Shown here in pieces: positions 1 to 10,000 of a DNA stretch of 20,298 bases (positions are counted from its first letter, which is position 1; the number at the start of each line of letters is the position of its first letter). Both the position numbers and the translations under genes were made by a program. The notes beneath the pieces are model-generated. The model ran no database searches. It saw nothing but the letters and a program-made list of their open reading frames with translations, and was not told where the DNA came from. Source of the DNA: Cudoniella acicularis (Eukaryota > Ascomycota > Leotiomycetes > Helotiales > Helotiaceae); assembly GCA_013054445.1 (NCBI GenBank), contig JAAMPI010001071.1:1-20298 (forward strand), given 5' to 3'.

Positions 1-24
1 TCTAGGGAGTCGCCTTAGGATTAG

Positions 25-46
25 GACTCCTAGACTCCTAGACTCC
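25..46. repeat. 8-bp tandem repeat (GACTCCTA)
   Basis: The unit GACTCCTA occurs about 2.75 times head to tail. It is short and possibly the edge of a larger array left of the window. Confidence 0.6.
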
Positions 47-187
47 ACACGTTCGAACCACCTATATAGCCATATAGCTTTCCTATGTTAGAGCGTGTGC
101 TCAACTCATATTCCAATATCATCACTTGATTAGGATAACGCTCTACCAGAACCTGCTTGACGCTTCCAAGGCTAAGTAAACCCCGTT

Positions 188-1023
188 CACGTGACATCGA
201 GATCTCACGTGATAACAGAACGTTACAATGTGGATTACGAGGAAAGGAAGCTAGCAGGAGTGCTTGTGCTAGCCGGCTAGGCTCGTATTTAAAAGGCTCG
301 TAGGAAACGTCTGTGATTAGTCTAAGCTAAAGGAGTATATCCTTAAGAGACTGAGCTTTTTGCTTCTTAGGTTGCGTAGGTAGGCTGGAAGTATCGTCTA
401 TTAGTGAGCGCGTAAGTAGAGGGCATAATTAGAGGGCGCGCCTAGACGCGCTATATTCAAATGATGTATCTTACTAATAAATTTGTATGCAAAGGTACAT
501 AATTTTATGCTGTGCTGTCTGTGCAAGCCCCCATGCGACGCTAGCAATGTCTCACCGGACGAGGGGATAAGGGCGTCGGGCTATATATATGGACTACAAG
601 TGAGACATGCCTGAAACACGTGCTGGGTGCCATAGGAGCCTCAGGCTGCCAGGCACACACTTCAACACTTAGTAACTTTAACCTAGTCACGTGCGACTGG
701 ACCAGAGGGGATCCAAATCGGCTCCAGCAAGGACCTTTGATAAGTGTGACAGAGGAGCGAGAACGGATACCGTCACGAAAATCTTGATTGGTTTAAGGAG
801 GTGGCTGCGTTGCAATCTGCAAAATTCTATACATAGACAACATGGAAACTGTAATCGATTCTTGTCACAGGGCACTCAGGCAGACGTAAAGTAAACAGTG
901 CTCTATTACTTAGAATAATCGACGAAGAAGAGAAGGAGGGGAAGGGAGAAGCTGCCACGTATTTAACCTCTGCCCGAAACCTCGTTTAGGCCTAGCGCCG
1001 TCACGTGTAGAACAGGTCACGTG
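188..1023. promoter_or_regulatory. Cluster of six CACGTG palindromes
   Basis: CACGTG is present at 188-193, 206-211, 617-622, 688-693, 1002-1007 and 1018-1023. Two pairs are closely spaced (start-to-start 18 and 16 bp), and most carry a flanking T or GT (TCACGTG). About 0.2 would be expected by chance in this length. CACGTG is the core bound by basic helix-loop-helix factors in fungi (Cbf1/Pho4/SREBP type). The cluster lies 0.5-1.3 kb upstream of the membrane protein gene, so its regulatory role there is an inference. Confidence 0.4.
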
Positions 1024-1321
1024 AACCAACTCCGTGACAATTCTTGAGGGTGGCAGAAGGGAGCATAATCCAGCTAACTCATCGGCATGCACAGATGGAC
1101 TTTGGTGAGGTTAAGATTCGTCGCAGATTACCGTATTTCATTCGATAATGGGCGTGGGACTGGACCAGTTTCGGACTTGTGCATGCATATACTGCGAGGA
1201 TTCAACGCCTCGCCAGTCTTGAATGGCCACAGGCCGATGCACTGTAACCTTACTGTAACTCGCCACAACGAAATCGGCGAATCAGCACAAGGTTGCGGCC
1301 CATACCATAGGTTGTTCTGGT

Positions 1322-1342
1322 GGGGGTGGGGTTGGGGCAGGG
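1322..1342 (+). other. G-quadruplex-forming motif
   Basis: Four G-runs (5, 4, 4 and 3 G) are separated by loops of one, two and two bases (T, TT, CA). This fits the canonical intramolecular quadruplex pattern with very short loops. It lies on the coding strand about 170 bp before the ATG of the membrane protein gene, probably in its promoter or 5' UTR. Confidence 0.5.
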
Positions 1343-1514
1343 CCGACATTACTGGGCAATGCCACTCCTCTGTGCTCTCCTTTCACCCTATATCGCATTC
1401 CTTCTTTTCAATAAATTTGGTTTCAAAAGATTACAAAGGTTGCATTTCATCATTTAGTTCCTCTTCAATCTTTAGATTGGTAAGTTGAGCGTTGGAGTGA
1501 GCTCAAGCTCGGGC

Positions 1515-3573
1515 ATGGACTGTCCAAGACGCAAACCGCTACCAGCATCAAGCTCATTGAGCCGCGACTCTTACCAGCTTTTCTCGTCACCTTTGCATGA
1601 TGAGAACCGTTCACCATTGTGGATGCAGGGATCGAAGCGTCACCCATTATCCTCTGGCCCTACCTACGAGTATTCGCGACGAAGCTGGACCGCCGTCGAG
1701 GATACTGGCCAAGACTCGAATCACGGGACCTATGAAGCGTCTATTGCTCGTTCGAATCCACCTCTCCATGGAAAGCTTTGGCAGACAGGTTACCTTCGGA
1801 ATGTTCCTTGGCGTGGAATCGGAAGCTTATTGCTTGTCTTGACCTCAACAATTGCCAGTGCAATCATTCTGGGTGTCTCGAACGGTGACGCAGTCTTAAG
1901 CTGGCGAGTCGCTCCTTCGGTTGTACTCGCCATCTTGTCAGCAATATCAACCGCCTGCTTAAGCTTCTCTCTTGCAAGCGGTCTTAATGTTTCGTGGTGG
2001 CGTAACTTGCTAGAAGGCGCGCCTCTGGACGAGACACATCGTTACTGGGACCATGGCAACAATATATGGGCCGCGATGACAGCTGGACGTCGGTTCAGCT
2101 TTTTGTCCATTGCAAAGTTACTCGTTACCCTTGCTGCTATCACCGAGGGTCCTTTCATTCAGCAAGCATCCACCATCTCAACCAGAGAAGTATCCAAAAC
2201 ACTGTCACTCCAAGCTGCGCTTGCAGTGAATCTCCCCCCAGGATACACGGCCGATGTCACGGGGGAGTATCGGAAGCCAACCACCCCTTCTAGCCCCTTC
2301 TCGGGCGTCTTTAACAATTACACGAACCGTATTTCAATCACCAATGGCTTTGACGGCTGTCCAGGAGTTTGCACAGCCAACGTACCAGGTGTTGGCTTTA
2401 AGGTCTTATGTGCTCCAGATGCAAATACAACATGGACTATGAAAGACTACATTGGTAATGGCGTCAGCAAGCCGCAGTTTACTACCAGCACTACTTGGCG
2501 GGCACAAACCCCAGATGGTAACGATAACATTGCTGCGAACGGATCATACGAGTATCTTACCTTGTCAGCGGGCTGGGCCATTAATACTGTCACCCCGCTT
2601 CTCTTCGTCAACCGAGTTTGCAATCTCTCGCTAGCCATGGTTTCATATCCACTTAAAATAGTGAACAACACGGTCAGCTTGACCTTACCACCCGATACAA
2701 ACCCAGAAGTCCTCTACGATCTCCCAACCGCCAGTACAGCTCCTGGTATGGGTCTCACAGGGTCTACTACTCTCGGAGGATTCAGCCTCATTGGGAATGT
2801 AAACGATTTTGGTGAATCTCCTACGGAAGGGCCATTTTATGCAAATGTGTCTATGATTGCCAACGGCGCTCTCGCCATCTACAGCTTATATGGCCTAAAC
2901 TCTTTTACCTGGTCACATGCCATGAATTCTGATCCTGATTGGAATGTCATGCAGTACTCGGGCTATGCATGGCGTGATCCTGTACCCGACATCTTGGCTG
3001 CATATCATGAGATTATGTTTCGACTTGGTTTGAGCGCTGCAACGAATGCAACCCTTGTTAGTCCACTTGTACTTGGTGGGAAAACTTATACAAGCGTGAG
3101 AAGCGTCTCAGCTACTTACGTTTTCAATGAGAACTACTATGTTTCAAATTATGGATACCTTGCGGGCGCCATGACTGTGATTCTGTTGGCGATTGTCAGC
3201 GTTATGTCAACGTGAGTTCCCTCCCGATAGACTTAGCCTATTGAGTTTCAGATCTGGGAAATTCACACATATTCAAGACTCCAAGTGATGATGAACCGCT
3301 GATTTCGTGTGACATAGACTCAGAGGTTGGTGGAAGATTGGTCGCCCAACCTCACTCTCGCCATTGGAAACAGCAAAAGCCTTTGGGGCCCCCCTCCTTG
3401 CAGAGTGCAATTCAAATGATACTGTTGAGGACCTAGTCCAGAATGCCAAACATCAAATTGTCAAATATGGCGCCACAAAAGAAGATGAAGTGGGGGATCG
3501 TGGGAGCAGACTGCGACTTGAAGACTACGGAGAAGTGCATACTCCTAGGTCTGAGACGACGTTTCAACAATGA
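1515..3573 (+). CDS. Fungal multi-pass membrane protein, unknown function
   Basis: Two exons, 1515-3211 and 3324-3573, join to 648 aa. The intron 3212-3323 (GTGAGT...CTCAG) was placed because it restores a conserved-looking GWWKIGRPTSLSPLE stretch that runs straight into AKAFGAPLL; without it the frame stops at 3215. The ATG at 1515 is the first usable one. The frame is open upstream to 1485 but has no ATG there. An N-terminal cytosolic tail of ~95 residues is followed by hydrophobic segments near residues 101-122, 132-156 and 195-212. A ~330-residue loop rich in N-glycosylation sequons follows (NYT, NTT, NGS, NLS, NNT, NVS, NAT), then a last membrane segment near 548-566 and a polar tail. 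This is the architecture of a large fungal family whose N-terminal part resembles DUF3176. That link is from memory and was not searched. No function is known to me. Confidence 0.8.
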
Positions 3574-3765
3574 TAATAATCAGTATTGGAAACAAAAGAT
3601 AGCAAGCCTCGCCGCGTCGGATGAACTTTTGCTTCTTTTAATTTATTTAGTGACTTTGCTGGAGATGGATGGTTCCTTCCTTTATGTTGCGGGCGCGAGG
3701 GTTGAATTGCTCCTTCTTTCTCCGTTACGAAATATACTTAGCTGCGGCTGCTATGTGTTAGCGAG

Positions 3766-3778
3766 CCCCCCCCCCCCC
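3766..3778. repeat. Homopolymer C13
   Basis: An uninterrupted run of 13 C about 190 bp downstream of the membrane protein stop codon. Its length is prone to slippage and sequencing error. Confidence 0.9.
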
Positions 3779-3940
3779 AGTGGCCAAGGAGACAATGCGG
3801 CAGTATTACTTAATTAAAGAGTATCGTGTCTGGTGGTAATATGAGGAACAATGACGTTTGTAAATAGGAAGGAAATTCGTCTATAATTGCATCGATAGTT
3901 ACAAAAGTTGGATGAGAGGGCCGGATAAGCAGAAAGGTTA

Positions 3941-5471
3941 CTCCGTATAGGCAGGATCAAAGACTGGAGACAGAGATCTGATCGTCCCTTTTCACAATGC
4001 AGCCTTTCTGTACCATGAAACAGAATTCGATTCGCAATACGTGAAGTGACGTAAGATTTTGAAAGGCAACCAGCCTAGAGAGCGCGCATGCAGTCCGGAA
4101 ATCATCTCTCGGATCTCGGAAACAGAATTCAAGACCTTAGGGGCTGGAAAATAAGCTATCTGATGGCAACATAGCTCGAGCTTGTTGAGATAGCCCAATT
4201 CTCCTCAGTCTATGGTCGTATGTGAAGGCCATTTTGCTTATTTCATCCACTATAGCTTATTACTCGGTGGTTTGTGCTTGGCAGAGTACTTCACCCTTAG
4301 ATCGGCTGCCAGTTTCGACGTTTCGCGATTAATTATCGCTTAAGTCTGTTTCTATTATAAGATAGAATCTGGTCTTTAGAACTTCGGCTTTTTCTGGGAT
4401 TATATAAACCGGGCCATGGGCTTTTTATAGTATAAACATGACTGGTAATTTAGCTGAATTGCGATCTATATACCCTTCGCCAGGCAGTATACGCTTGTAT
4501 TTCCCTCTTACTAACTAAAATAGAGTATCTATTTCCCCTCCTCCTCCTGGATTGCTCTGCCCGTCCTCAAATACCCTGCTATGCCTGTGGTCCGCAATCC
4601 TGCTATGCCCGTAGCCCGGCTGCTTCCTACCAGATTGCCAGTGTCGTACCACCGTAATCGCGGCACGTCCTCGGGCCCGCCTCTACGGTAGAGCTCCTCC
4701 GTACACTGCACCTTAAGTCCATAGGAGTCGTCGCATATGTATCGTCCCTCTAGAATTCCCTCTGCCCGTTTGTACAATGCCTACCCACCCGCCCTCTGCT
4801 AACAAACCTCCTTCCTTTAACGAGAGCTTCGACAGTGATTCATAGGTCCTTCGAGTGACTCTTGACGCTCTGCGCCTCCAATATCGTCCGGTGACAACTT
4901 TGCACCGCTACCCCAGAGGTGTTCTATTATACGACTAAGCATCGGTTCCGCGCCAGCAGACCGCTGGGGACTCGATTCCTACACGAGTAATCGTATATTG
5001 GATGGTTTTTATATCCAGTTTGATAGCAGTCCTCTGTTCTGTTATAGCAACTCACTATTGCCCCCTCCGGGCGCAACCCCTTCGATCGGCGACAACGCCT
5101 ACACCAGCTCCATTATTGCCTCAACGTTTGCTCTGGAATCATATTGCTCCTAAAGGCTCAATTCAAGGTTCGTAGTAGTACTATGTACAGGTGTTGAGGG
5201 CTTCGCTGCCTGCTTTGTTAGTTAATCGCTTTATATTCCTTTTAGTCTTCTTTCGGCTTCGTATAACAGCTGCCTTTCTACAAATAATTATCAACGCAAA
5301 AAATCTAATTGCATTCTAATCCTCATATTATATGCGCTATAATCCCTTGATTCGCAAATAAAATATTTTTTTGTATATAGACTATCACGATGAAAGCGAC
5401 GAATATATAATAATATATAAGTCTACAATTAAAATAATCTAAAAACATTTGTCGACGGTTTTATTACGGAG
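3941..5471. mobile_element. Possible decayed DNA transposon (CTCCGTA ends, TA flanks)
   Basis: CTCCGTA at 3941-3947 is preceded by TA, and its inverted copy TACGGAG at 5465-5471 is followed by TA. That is the layout of a Tc1/mariner-type element with a TA target duplication. Only 7 bp of the termini match, and the interior has no transposase frame. The interior contains the GC-richer island at ~4530-5140. The pairing may be coincidental or may join ends of two different elements. Confidence 0.2.
4575..4622. repeat. 24-bp tandem duplication
   Basis: CCTGCTATGCC starts at 4575 and again at 4599, and the bases after it stay similar (TGTGGTCC versus CGTAGCCC). The two copies are 24 bp apart. On the minus strand they encode a repeated TGIAG in a frame without other coding signs. 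Confidence 0.5.
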
Positions 5472-5622
5472 TAGTATTATATGCATTTGAGTACTACTTC
5501 GTGTGGCAAAGAGAAGTTGGATAAATGCTTAGTATTAAGTTTATATATTCATATGCGATAAAGTTGAATTCTTGAAGTTCCGCAAGTGAGACTTGGTTTT
5601 CGTATCGTACGGCTCTTGGTGA

Positions 5623-5821
5623 AAGGGATCCAGAATCGCCTCCGTGCGGTATCCTTATAAAAATAGATAGGGGAACCAGAATCGATTCCCTGCTTAATAT
5701 CATCATTATTTTGATAGATTGAAAAATGTCGCTATATTTAGGGCAGCAGGCATCAGCAATATCTTAAAATAGATGATAGGGAAACTATAACCGATTCGCG
5801 AGGGGACCAGAAGAGGATCCC
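5623..5821. repeat. Three related imperfect palindromes (GGGAACCAGAATCGATTCCC type)
   Basis: Three short hairpin-capable sequences share a CCAGAA(T)(C)G core between complementary arms. One at 5623-5656 has AAGGGAT and ATCCTT outer arms, one at 5668-5690 has AGGGGAA and TTCCCT arms, and one at 5799-5821 has AGGGGA and TCCCCT arms. A fourth, weaker relative is GGGAAACTATAACCGATTC at 5778-5796. Similar motifs occur at 707-725, 842-859 and 4016-4033. Confidence 0.5.
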
Positions 5822-5836
5822 CTGGGTATGATCCAG

Positions 5837-6626
5837 CTGACTCATCAGCGTACTCAGGACTCAGGGCTCAGCTCAGGTTAGAGCAGCGACTGCTCAGGTC
5901 CAAAGACGGAAATGGACTTTGGTGAGGTCAATTCTCGTGTGAGACTTTAAAGGTAGTTTCAGAAGCAACAAGGTAGATTGGTTAAGATTCTTTGCTCTTA
6001 ATATTGCCCCACAGTAGCATAATTGTTTTTCTTCAAGGTTATTGTAAGTGAGAACCGAATTACACTAAACCCCTATTAGCGACCGAGTCACTCCTCTTTC
6101 TCTGTCAAAAGCTCTCACAACGGCATAGTTCCTTAAAGCATTTACTCACTAAGAGGAATTTTCTGTGAATTTATTCCGTTTACTGTATATTACAAGTTTC
6201 TATTTCCAAAACCGCTGAATAAGCATTCAGTAAACATCTATTCCCCGCTACCCACCTCTCTCAAAAGCCTTCACAGTAGCACAATTTCTCAAAGCCTCTA
6301 ACTACCACGAAAGTCAGACTCTAATCTCTTATTCGCTAGTTCTGTTTTAGTCTCCGGATATGAGCAGCGGCCGCTTTTACCTAATCCGAGAGTGAGTATC
6401 CCTGAGCTACGGCCTGAGCAGCCCAAGTATACCCTGAGCCAGCCTGAGCATACATTGACAAGCGATCTTAGCGCCCAAAGGGGTTCGTTTTGGCCTCTTT
6501 GAGGCCGGTTACACTTTTCTCGTCTTGCCTTTGAGCCAAGATCCCATTTCGCTCTGATCAGGATTCAAGAGTAATCGCGGTTTTAACCTGAGCCGAGCCC
6601 TGAGCCCGAGCACGGTGATGCGTCAG
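5837..6626. mobile_element. MITE-like segment bounded by ~45-bp inverted repeats
   Basis: 5837-5881 matches the reverse complement of 6583-6626. The inner 22 bp (5860-5881 against 6583-6604) agree at 20 positions and the outer 22-23 bp at about 17-18. Both arms begin CTGAC and contain several GCTCAGG-type words. Extra CTGAGC words crowd the inside of the right arm (6401-6446) and one CTCAGG lies inside the left arm (5893-5898). The ~700-bp interior has no coding frame but carries diverged tandem repeats. This suggests a non-autonomous DNA element or folded repeat; I cannot define a target-site duplication. Confidence 0.4.
6008..6306. repeat. Diverged tandem repeat, about three copies
   Basis: CACAGTAGCATAATT (6010-6024), CACAACGGCATAGTT (6116-6130) and CACAGTAGCACAATT (6272-6286) are related. 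Copies two and three extend over ~80 bp (6065-6150 and 6231-6306), sharing TAAAC..CTATT, then TCAAAAGC, then CTTAAAGC/CTCAAAGC. Spacing is 106 and 156 bp. The copies look old and mutated. Confidence 0.45.
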
Positions 6627-7060
6627 CCTAAGCATCTTGGAACACAGCCACCTCTTTCAACCCAGCAAGGTAGTCGGTGGAGGCATTGAGCTTTCTATCT
6701 ACTTCTAACCTAATTACACCTTCAAATTGTGGGCAAAAAGAAACAAAGATAGAGGTCTGACTTGGCCACGGTGACTATTAATAGAGCCGCTCTAAAATAT
6801 AGGACATTCTTCTTTATCTCTTTACAAATCTCAACCCGGCAAGTTTATCCAGCACCATTTCTTTGACTTCGTAGTATGCCGTAGACCTTTCTCTAGTCCG
6901 ACCATCCATCCGACGATCTCTCTGTGACCTAGGCAATATAAGCCAGAAGCGCCCTCTTCATCGGTGACATTGCAGCCTCTCTTAGATGGTTTTGGAATAA
7001 TCCTCCAGTATACGCTCACGACCTCAATTTTACAATACCCGTTCGATGCAGCAAGCACTT

Positions 7061-10000
7061 TTACCAAGCACATCTAGCAATAAAGCCTCTCGGTCGCTTT
7101 CTTAGTATATATTTCCTCCACTCGTCCAATAGGAGAACGGCCACGCCAAAAGCCGCCGGCAAGAAGAAATGCTCGGCAGGCACGTCGGTTGTGCCAATGA
7201 TAACTTGCAATTGCGGTATATAGAGCCACAAAATAGCCATGCAAAGTGCAAACGCAATTGCTGGAAACAAGTATAGATTCTGTGTGTTCTTATTGAACGC
7301 TGGCGGATGTTGGAATATACTCAAACGGCGTGTACGGATTGCCATTAGGTTGAACCACTGCATGACGACCAGATTCACAAAATAAATCGAACTGGCTTTG
7401 GACAATTGGGCGTTATAATAGGCCTGGTCCATGCCGTCGGGCAAGGCACCATACTTGAACCATAGGTCGGAGAATACGATACCGTTACGTTGCAGATACC
7501 AGTAACTCATCGCAAATGAGCTGACTGTTTCCAGTATTCCGATAAATCCGTAAGCTTGCAAGATGAGTTGCCAGTCTACTAGCCGGTCAGACCTGAGATT
7601 GCGTGGCTTTCGCAAGAGGACGTCTGTCTCAGGTACTTCGTAAACGAGGACGGTCGCGGCTGCGGCGTCTGTGAAACAGCAGATTACAATCATCAGAAAA
7701 CTGGACAAAACTTGAGGAAGTCCAAAGAGAACATTAGTTATCACGGGCCAGAGCTCGGCAAAGCTTCCGGCAGGAAGGAGGTACACGATTGTCTTCTTAA
7801 GGTTGTCGAAGACAACACGGCCATATTGAACGGCTTCCACCACGGCCGAGAAGGACTCAAGCAACACCATATCGGCGGCTTCAATAGCGATATCAGAGCC
7901 AGAGCCAAGGGCTATGCCAATATCGGCGGCCTTGAGTGATGGAGCATCGTTCACACCATCGCCGGTCATGGCGACCACTTCTGCACGTGACTGAAGCTCA
8001 CGCACGATTCGAAGCTTCTGCTCTGGTGTAGTACGAGCGAAGACAATTTCGTTATACTTGCACAGCTGTCCCCATTGATTCTCATTAAGAGTCATCATTT
8101 CGGGACCGGAGAGGGTGATGGAAGTGACAGAAGGGAGAGAAAGGTCAGACGGCGGGCTAAGATGTGCGGTTGCGGCAGGTTTTTCGGATGCGGCGAGTTT
8201 GTTGCTTTCAGGGTCAGGGTCAGGGTCAGGGCCAGGACTTGAAAGAGCGCTGATATCGTGTATAAGGTTGGGAGGGTTGCTGATAATACCGCATTGCATT
8301 GCGATTGCTTGGGCGGTTAGAGCAAAGTCACCAGTAACCTGGAAGGCGTTGTTCATGTTAGCATACTATAATATTGCCTGATCGCTTCGTGAGAGAGGAG
8401 AAAGGTGAGCGAACCATAAAGATACGAATGCCGGCTCTTCTGAGAATCCTTACAACCTCTGGTATTTCATCTCTTAGTGGATCCTCTATTGCCACAAGCC
8501 CCACTAAGGTCAAGCCAGTCCTCGCATGCTTCATAATTTCCATCTCGAATTGGCCTGGCGATGTTGAAGCTGTAAAACCGATTGCCTGATTTGACAGGAC
8601 TTTGCGTCCTAGGAGAATAACGCGTCTTCCTTGAGCCGACCACTGGTTCTTAATTTCCTCCATATCACGACGGATATCATCATCGAGAACGTGAGTTTCA
8701 CCATTACTCGCCGTGAAGTGCGTGCATCTACCAATCAGAACATCAGGGGCACCCTTGATCGTCAGAAGCATGTCCTCGTCTGGCTGAAATATCTTTGCCT
8801 CCATAGGCGGAAGGGCAAGATCCAGGCCTTCTTTCCCCGAGACCGATAGAGTTCTAATCATGAATTTATTCTTGCTGTTAAAAGCAAGCTCAAAGTTCAT
8901 CTTCCAGAAGCGACGAAGTTGGATGACCGGTCCTAGACTTTCGGAAAATCGTAGCAGTGCTTGATCAGTAGCGTCGCCGTTAATTTTACGTTCATGCAGG
9001 GGCAGATTTAACGTAGTTGCGTCGAATTCGCTGGCATTGCAGAGACCAGCAACGAGTCGAAGTTGGAACATGGCGTTGTTGGTATTCCCACCACTGGTGG
9101 CAAAAGAGGAGGCCGTGCCCGCCCTCGCGGATTCCAGAGTTATCTTCTCTGCTCCTGTAGTGCATTCCATAACAAGCATTTTGTTCTCAAGATGTAGATG
9201 TTAGTGCGGTGACTTAGAAAGGATTGTAACTGTAAATATTAAGATAAAAAGGACACACCTTTGTTAAGGTCCCTGTCTTGTCTGAACAGATTACAGAGAC
9301 GGCACCCAAGGTCTCAACTGTCTTCAATGATTTGCAGAGAACCTTATTCTTGCGCATCATGTTTGCGGTAATGGTCAAACTGGCAGTGACAGCAATTGGT
9401 AGGCCAACAGGAAGGAATGCAATTGCGACACTGACGATGTCGACGATTAATGTTGGAACATTGATCCATTCAGGGTGATCTTTTCGAAGCCATACAGCCC
9501 TTCATAAATTTTATCAGTACAAGTGGGAAGCGCAATATGGAAGCTAGGTCGCCTTACCAAAGAATGACTACGCCAATGACTGTACAAACTATAGAAGAGC
9601 AGATAATAATCACAAACCGTAGAACTTCCCTTTCAAGAGTAGTCATACCAGGTTTTGGCTCGTTCGTAAGCTTGGCGATACGACCGAAGACAGTCGCGTC
9701 CCCAGTAGACACGACAACGCCAAGGCCGCTACCAGATATGCAATGGGTGCCCTGCAATCCAATGCAATGGGTCTCAAGATAATTATCATCTGTAGAATCT
9801 GCTGTACCAGACAATGGCAGGGACTCCCCTATACGAAGTAGGGTGGTTAGTATGAACATGCAGTTTGTGAAGAAGTAAGACAGAAATCCTACCAGTGAGG
9901 ATTGAGCGGTCAAATTTTGCATCCGAGGAAGTTCTCAAGAATCTAACATCTGCTGGCAGCTTATTACCCGCTTTGATCAGTAGAACATCCCCGGGAACAA

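Larger units (their letters stand above)
1..1514. other. Upstream intergenic region, gene 1 promoter side
   Basis: I see no convincing coding sequence here. The longest open frame (1087-1488, +) has low-information composition and no recognisable motif. The stretch holds an 8-bp tandem repeat near the left edge, six CACGTG palindromes, a G-rich run at 1322-1342, and a block at about 700-1111 that shares short sequences with 5620-5930. The last ~100 bases before the ATG at 1515 are T- and C-rich, as in fungal leaders. A perfect GTAAGT lies at 1480-1485 just before the start codon. It could be a 5'-UTR intron donor, but I see no good acceptor. Confidence 0.6.
3574..7060. other. Gene-poor, repeat-rich AT-rich region
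   Basis: No intact coding sequence is supported over ~3.5 kb. Open frames are short and mostly lack an ATG. The stretch is AT-rich, except for a GC-richer island at about 4530-5140 where a + strand frame from the ATG at 4777 reads ~22 residues before a TAG, then continues with further stops. This may be decayed coding sequence. The rest holds palindromic repeats, an inverted-repeat-bounded segment and diverged tandem repeats, listed separately. 6630-7060 should include the 3' UTR of the ATPase gene. Confidence 0.6.

Noticed and set aside
49..60. GGTTCGAAC on the minus strand, like a tRNA B box
   Set aside because: No matching A box or cloverleaf could be built on either side, and the bases after it do not fit the consensus.
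1087..1488. 133-aa open frame (+) upstream of gene 1
   Set aside because: It includes the G-rich run and the T-rich leader, has no domain or coding bias that I can see, and overlaps shared repeat motifs.
1749..1760. GTTCGAATCC, tRNA B-box-like
   Set aside because: It lies inside the membrane protein reading frame, and no A box is present upstream.
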